DNA from: Chloroflexota bacterium
Lineage (GTDB): Bacteria; Chloroflexota; Anaerolineae; UBA2200; JACIWT01
Assembly: GCA_014360825.1 (NCBI GenBank)
Contig: JACIWT010000004.1
Coordinates: forward strand, 62,001 to 126,000
Length of the DNA: 64,000 bases
Direction of reading: 5' to 3'
Under the pieces are notes generated by a model that worked only from the letters and a program-made list of their open reading frames with translations, did no database searches and was not told where the DNA came from. Below are positions 60,208 to 64,000 of this stretch, one piece after another. How positions within the stretch are numbered: the first letter of the stretch is position 1; each line of letters opens with the position of its first letter. Both the position numbers and the translations under genes were made by a program.

Positions 60208-61071
60208 CTACTTCAGGTATTTCCCCACCAGCAAATCCAATTTCCGCCGGGTCTCCGCGGGGATCACATCCCGCTGGGTGATGATGGCAGTGGCCAGGGC
60301 GTTGCCACACTCGCATGACCGCTCCTCTGGCAGGGAGGCGACCAGATACTCGATGGCCTGCTTGGTCACTGCCGCGTTGGCCAGCAAATTCTCGATCAAC
60401 ATGGCCACCGTCACCGATTCCTCCGTCTCGTGCCACACGTCGTAGTCCGTCACGTGGGCCATAGTGGCATAGCAGATCTCCGCCTCACGGGCCAGTTTGG
60501 CCTCCGGCAAAGCAGTCATGCCGATGATGTCCACGCCCCATTGCCGGTAGATGCGGGATTCCGCCTTGGTGGAGAACTGCGGCCCCTCGATGGTGATGAA
60601 AGTGCCACCCCTATGAACGGTCGCCCCGGTCTTCACCGCCGCCTGGTAAACCAGTTCGCTCAACTGCGGGCAGAAGGGGTCCGCGAAACTGATGTGTACC
60701 ACCAGCCCCTCGCCAAAAAAGGTCGCCGGACGACCCTTGGTGCGGTCGAAGATCTGATCGGGGATCACGATGTCCCGAGGGTGATAATCCTCGCGCATGC
60801 TGCCGCAGGCGGAAATGGAGACGATGCGCTCCACACCCAGCGACTTGAGAGCATAGATATTGGCCCGGGAGTTGACTTCGGTCGGCAAGATACGGTGCCC
60901 GCGCCCGTGACGGGGGAGAAAAGCGACCCGCTGTCCCGAAAGCGTGCCGACCACGATCGCGTCACTGGGGTCCCCGAAGGGGGTCTTGACCTTGACCTCC
61001 TGCACATCGCGCAGTTTCTCCATATCGTACACGCCGCTCCCGCCAATGATGCCCAGTTTGACTGGCTCCAT
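60208..61071 (-). CDS. mtnP: S-methyl-5'-thioadenosine phosphorylase
   Basis: A 287-residue purine phosphorylase cleaving MTA to adenine and methylthioribose-1-phosphate. It has [46 protein letters not shown]-type segment, [20 protein letters not shown] and [20 protein letters not shown] followed by [18 protein letters not shown]. The substrate-loop residues fit MTAP rather than nucleoside phosphorylase, but 5'-deoxyinosine or inosine use is possible. GAGGAGG lies 7 nt before ATG 61071. It has its own promoter, just downstream of the tmRNA terminator. Confidence 0.93.
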   Translation of the reverse strand: MEPVKLGIIGGSGVYDMEKLRDVQEVKVKTPFGDPSDAIVVGTLSGQRVAFLPRHGRGHRILPTEVNSRANIYALKSLGVERIVSISACGSMREDYHPRDIVIPDQIFDRTKGRPATFFGEGLVVHISFADPFCPQLSELVYQAAVKTGATVHRGGTFITIEGPQFSTKAESRIYRQWGVDIIGMTALPEAKLAREAEICYATMAHVTDYDVWHETEESVTVAMLIENLLANAAVTKQAIEYLVASLPEERSCECGNALATAIITQRDVIPAETRRKLDLLVGKYLK

Positions 61072-61105
61072 AGTTTTGCCTCCTCGATGGATTCTATAGC
61101 GCCAT

Positions 61106-61133
61106 ATTATAACGCAGACCGTCCCAAACGCAA
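61106..61133 (-). promoter_or_regulatory. Promoter of mtnP
   Basis: On the minus strand TTGCGT (61128-61133), 16-nt spacer, TATAAT (61106-61111), about 35 nt from the ATG. Confidence 0.7.
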
Positions 61134-61149
61134 GCCGAATCAGACAAAG

Positions 61150-61179
61150 AAAAAGCCTGTATGGCTTTACCACACAGGC
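61150..61179 (-). terminator. Intrinsic terminator of tmRNA
   Basis: On the minus strand GCCTGTGTGG, loop, CCATACAGGC (61155-61179, one wobble) followed by TTTTT, 10 nt after the tmRNA 3' end. Confidence 0.88.
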
Positions 61180-61188
61180 CCTCTCATT

Positions 61189-61605
61189 TGGTGGAGATGG
61201 CGGGAATCGAACCCGCGTCCAGATAGTTCGACCGCAGAAATGCTACAGGCTTAGTCGGTTCCCTTCTTTCTCGCCCGACCATCCCTCAACCGACTGAGCG
61301 ACAGTCGGGCCAGTCAGTAGGGGTTGACCCTCTTTGGCTGCCCTCACTGACATCGGGGCAGCCGCACTCCGTCTGTTATGACGCCCGCTCCCGGCCCGGC
61401 GGAGGAAAGCCGGGGCAAGCGAGGTCGTGCTCAGACGACCGTGGCGCTTACGTGATCGCTACGACTGCTTTACGCAGCCATGGCGTACGCATACGCCGGA
61501 GTTCGTGCGGTTTTGCCGCTTCTTGTTTTGCCCCTGATTCACGAGGTGGGGGCGCCTCGGCCTGCATTCTACAGCCAGCCCTACCTGTCGAAACCTGTCA
61601 TCCCC
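61189..61605 (-). ncRNA. ssrA: Transfer-messenger RNA (tmRNA)
   Basis: The minus strand starts GGGGATGACAGGTTTCGACAGG-like at 61605 and ends GCGGGTTCGATTCCCGCCATCTCCACCA-like at 61189. The T-arm (GCGGG-TTCGATT-CCCGC) and acceptor pairing GGGGATG/CATCTCC are clear, and CCA is encoded. The length of 417 nt is slightly above usual. A tag frame, from about 61532 to the TAA at 61470-61472, would end AYAYAMAA; its resume codon (GGC or AGG) is inferred. tmRNA rescues stalled ribosomes with SmpB, encoded just upstream on the same strand, and tags proteins for ClpXP. Confidence 0.93.
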
Positions 61606-61615
61606 AGGCGATATT

Positions 61616-61644
61616 ATTATAGCGCATCCGCCGAAATACGTCAA
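61616..61644 (-). promoter_or_regulatory. Promoter of ssrA
   Basis: On the minus strand TTGACG (61639-61644), 17-nt spacer, TATAAT (61616-61621), about 11 nt from the tmRNA 5' end; a near-consensus promoter. Confidence 0.85.
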
Positions 61645-61650
61645 ACCGCG

Positions 61651-61871
61651 CTTACTTGTCTTGCTCCCCAGCGCGGCTTGTTTAGCGGCAGTTGCCCTGC
61701 CCATCGTTCAGCGGCAGTTGCCCTGCCCATCGTTCAGCGGCAGTTGTACTGCCGCGTACGTTGCCAAAGCGACCCGCAGTGCAACTGCTGGGGAACGACT
61801 GCTGGGGAACGACTGCTGGGGAACGTAAGAAAGTCAACTACACCCTTACTCGTCCTGTTCCCCAGCGCGGC
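61651..61871. repeat. Family E hairpin cluster flanked by a duplicated smpB 3' end
   Basis: 61681-61825 holds several copies of ATCGTTCAGCGGCAGTTG-type hairpins and the CCCGCAGT element, reverse-complementary to 1033-1220, with the short repeat GAACGACTGCTGGG near the end. On either side lies a 27-bp direct repeat (61651-61677 and 61845-61871, three mismatches); the second copy is the 3' end of smpB. Confidence 0.75.
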
Positions 61872-62322
61872 GCGCCTTCAATGCCCGGTGGATGGCGCGG
61901 TCGGCCTCGCGCTCTGCCTTCGCCGCCCGCTTGTCATAAAGTTTCTTGCCCTTGGCCAGCCCAATCTCCACCTTGGCCCGGTTGTCCTTCAGGTACAGGC
62001 GCAAGGGCACGATGGTCAGTCCCTTCTCCTGTACTCGGCTCGCCAGGCGGGCGATCTCCCGTTGGTGCAAGAGGAGTTTTCGATCCCGGCGCGGGTTGGG
62101 GTTCTCGCGACTGCCCTGGGCATAAGGGGAAATATGAACGTTCACCATCCAGGCCTCGCCATCCCGGATGATGACATAACTATCGCGCAGGTTCACCCGG
62201 CCCTGGCGGATAGACTTGATCTCCGTGCCAGTCAGGACAATCCCCGCCTCCTGGGTCTCCTGGATGGCATAATCGTGATACGCTTTTCGGTTGACGGCGA
62301 TGGTCTTAATGGCCACATTCAC
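61846..62322 (-). CDS. smpB: SsrA-binding protein SmpB
   Basis: A 158-residue protein: NRKAYHDYAIQETQEAGIVL, TGTEIKSIRQGRVNLRDSYV, HISPYAQGSRENPNPRRDRK LLLH-type region, and LYLKDNRAKVEIGLAKGKKL YDKR-type region, then a basic C-terminal tail that inserts into the mRNA channel. It is the obligate tmRNA partner. GTG start at 62322 overlaps the ctpA-like stop by 4 nt; GTG 62316 is an alternative. smpB is followed directly by the repeat cluster and ssrA. Confidence 0.95.
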   Translation of the reverse strand: MNVAIKTIAVNRKAYHDYAIQETQEAGIVLTGTEIKSIRQGRVNLRDSYVIIRDGEAWMVNVHISPYAQGSRENPNPRRDRKLLLHQREIARLASRVQEKGLTIVPLRLYLKDNRAKVEIGLAKGKKLYDKRAAKAEREADRAIHRALKARRAGEQDE

Positions 62323-63518
62323 TTCCCAGATAACAGGTAAGAGACCGCGCGGTCGAGTTGGGGATCGCGGCCCGCCTCCAGGTCCTCGTCGGTCAGTTTC
62401 ACTTCGATGTCGGGCGTTAGACCCTGTCCCTCAATCTGGCGGCCTTTGGGCGTATACCAGTGGGTTACCGTCACCCGGAGCGAGGAACTATCGCTGAGCA
62501 TAAACGCCTTCTGCACCGAGCCTTTGCCAAAAGTCCGCTCGCCGATGAGCACCGCGCGGCCGTAGTCCTGCAGCGCACCGGCCACAATTTCCGATGCGCT
62601 GGCCGTGCCCCTATCCACCAATACCACCAAGGGCACCGAGACGGCCAGCCCTCCTTTCTTCACCGGATGTTGGGTCTCGTGACCATCGCGGTCTCGCTCG
62701 ATCAGGACGATGCCATCGCTCAAGAACTGGCTGGCCAGCCGCTGAGCGACGTGCAGGAAGCCACCGGGATTGCCACGCAAGTCGAGGATCAGGCCCTTCG
62801 GCTTTTGGCTCATCAGATTGCGCAAAGCAGCCTCTATGCGCTCGCTGGCCGCATCGTTGAATTCGTAAAGGCGCAAGTAGGCGATCCCATCCGGGCGTAT
62901 CTCGCTCTCCACCGTCGCCATCTCGATGGTTTCACGGCGGATGGACACTTCGAATGGCTCCGGCTCGCCCTCCCGCAGGATGAGCAGGCGCACCACCGTA
63001 CCCCGTGGCCCGCGGATCAGGGCGATCACATGGATCAGTTCCAGGCCCTCCACCGAGACACCATCCACCTGGAGCACCTCATCGTTGGGGCGCAAGCCCG
63101 CGCGCTCGGCGGGAGAGTTGGGCAGGGGGCGCACGATCACGAAGTGCCCATCTCTCTCGTCAATTTCCGCGCCGATGCCCTCAAAAGTGCCTTGCACGTC
63201 CTCACTGAAAATCCGGGACTCGGTCGGCGTCAAAAAGGTGGTATGGCTATCGCCAAGGGAGCGAACCAACCCCTTGGTCGCACCATAGATCATCTCCTGG
63301 TAATCCAGCGGCTCGGTGTGATAGAATTCATTTTCGAGGATGCGCCAGGCCTCCCAGAACACGCGGAAACGGGCCTGTTGCTCCGCCGGGAGATCATTCG
63401 CCACGTACCCCAATGCTGGCGAGGAGTAGCGGCCCACACCAAAACCGGCGGCAAAGATCATGACAGCCGCCAGTGTGACGAAGAAACTAACCGTGATCCA
63501 CTTTCTCATTCTATCCAT
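62319..63518 (-). CDS. S41 carboxyl-terminal processing protease (CtpA-like)
   Basis: A 399-residue protease with an N-terminal signal anchor (WITVSFFVTLAAVMIFAAGF). A PDZ domain lies at about 105-195 (GIGAEIDERDGHFVIVRPLP; AGLRPNDEVLQVDGVSVEGL). The S41 core follows, with Ser307 (GTASASEIVAG) and Lys332 (TFGKGSVQ); both catalytic residues are present, and DLRGNPGGFLHVAQRLASQF is typical. It cleaves C-termini of envelope proteins. It overlaps the upstream S41 gene by 8 nt and smpB by 4 nt, so all three are coupled. Confidence 0.93.
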   Translation of the reverse strand: MDRMRKWITVSFFVTLAAVMIFAAGFGVGRYSSPALGYVANDLPAEQQARFRVFWEAWRILENEFYHTEPLDYQEMIYGATKGLVRSLGDSHTTFLTPTESRIFSEDVQGTFEGIGAEIDERDGHFVIVRPLPNSPAERAGLRPNDEVLQVDGVSVEGLELIHVIALIRGPRGTVVRLLILREGEPEPFEVSIRRETIEMATVESEIRPDGIAYLRLYEFNDAASERIEAALRNLMSQKPKGLILDLRGNPGGFLHVAQRLASQFLSDGIVLIERDRDGHETQHPVKKGGLAVSVPLVVLVDRGTASASEIVAGALQDYGRAVLIGERTFGKGSVQKAFMLSDSSSLRVTVTHWYTPKGRQIEGQGLTPDIEVKLTDEDLEAGRDPQLDRAVSYLLSGK

Positions 63519-64000
63519 ACGAACCCACCATCACAGGAATAAACTCTGCCCAATCGGAGAAAGGCCGGCTGCTTGAGGAAACGCCTTGAGTGCGCAGGAG
63601 AGAAATTGCCTCTTCCAATTGTAGGTCTCGACCCGCCGCCAGGTCCTCCGCCTTGGTTTCGACCACCACATCCGGGGTCAGACCCTGGCCATTGATCTCA
63701 TGCCCGTTTGGGGTGAGCCAACGGGCGATGGTAACGTGCACACTGGAACCATCACTCAGTTCGTGGATGCTTTGCACTGAACCTTTGCCGAAGGTCCTCT
63801 GCCCAACCAGCAGGGCGCGATGATAATCCTGGATGGCCCCGGCAACGATCTCGGCAGCGCTGGCAGTCCCACCGTCCACCAGTACCACCAGGGGCCAGTC
63901 CACTGCCTTCCCATCCAGAGGGGCTGAATACCGCGTCTCCTCGTCCGAGGAAGTCCGCTCCCGCAGCACCAGCCCGCCGCGCAGGAATTCTCCCGTTACC
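63511..64000 (-). CDS. Second S41 protease, 5' part outside window
   Basis: The frame is open to the right edge, giving about 162 residues of the C-terminal half: VTGEFLRGGLVLRER, WPLVVLVDGGTASAAEIVAG AIQD-type segment, and QRTFGKGSVQSIHELSDGSS. The catalytic Lys is in TFGKGSVQ. The Ser is in GTASAAE, where the second Ser of the usual SAS is Ala. It is a tandem paralogue of the CtpA-like gene, overlapping it by 8 nt (ATGGATAG). The signal peptide and PDZ lie outside the window. Confidence 0.88.
   Translation of the reverse strand, partial: VTGEFLRGGLVLRERTSSDEETRYSAPLDGKAVDWPLVVLVDGGTASAAEIVAGAIQDYHRALLVGQRTFGKGSVQSIHELSDGSSVHVTIARWLTPNGHEINGQGLTPDVVVETKAEDLAAGRDLQLEEAISLLRTQGVSSSSRPFSDWAEFIPVMVGSYG

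Noticed and set aside
61480-62340. 286-codon plus-strand frame across tmRNA and smpB
   Set aside because: It overlaps tmRNA, the repeat cluster and smpB in antisense; composition is that of a shadow frame.

Overview
The window reads as a GC-rich chromosomal segment of an uncultured Chloroflexota (Anaerolineae-like) bacterium. The inference rests on gene content: a SARP-type regulator with a STAND-like ATPase, a baseplate-J-like membrane protein next to an FtsA/PilM-like protein, ruvX and mltG, secreted proteins carrying a 'YLPI(I/M)' motif near a Thr/Pro-rich stretch, and a membrane Ser/Thr kinase with a very long Thr-Pro tail. No rRNA is present. Most genes are compact, with ATGA-type overlaps.

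Layout. 1-970: a dimethylargininase-like gene cut by the window edge, after a HEAT-like gene (minus strand). 1355-4780: SARP/STAND regulator. 4930-10276: a same-strand cluster of small protein, IR-flanked small protein, four-helix membrane protein, trypsin-like protease, caspase-like protease and ASCH protein. This is the best candidate for a poorly described conflict or signalling system. 10272-11048: remains of two secreted proteins. 11192-15593: mltG, ruvX, baseplate-J-like and FtsA-like genes. 15717-16241: HicAB toxin-antitoxin. 16261-22292: alaS, then tig-clpP-clpX. 22390-23804: an AT-rich nuclease-like cassette. 24028-26733: tRNA-Leu, a ferritin-like protein, a membrane polyferredoxin with a CXXC mini-protein, and a membrane protein. 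26976-30671: a large secreted subtilase. 30927-33432: rplS, rnhB, yraN, miaA. 33604-38172: Ser/Thr kinase and YfhO-like protein. 38245-38871: NYN nuclease. 39159-46203: small membrane protein, amaP, scpB, and convergent smc-rnc-ROK kinase. 46295-49025: an ABC-2 exporter and a membrane-anchored protein. 49328-56440: a SorC-regulated sugar ABC operon with SIS and PfkB enzymes. 56576-59991: mutS, mobB and a Cys-motif mini-protein. 60208-64000: MTA phosphorylase, tmRNA, smpB and two tandem S41 proteases.

The gene ends and gaps are rich in palindromic repeats of several families: a 56-bp two-hairpin element, 15-4-15 palindromes, 13-1-13 palindromes, a GCAGT-hairpin cluster at both ends of the window, and long 'CACAGAG'-type repeats. 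In three cases the palindrome contains the stop codon of the neighbouring gene. Trans-translation (tmRNA plus SmpB), ClpXP, trigger factor and the S41 proteases form a substantial protein quality-control set, and the caspase/trypsin cluster adds a second, probably signal-triggered, proteolytic module.
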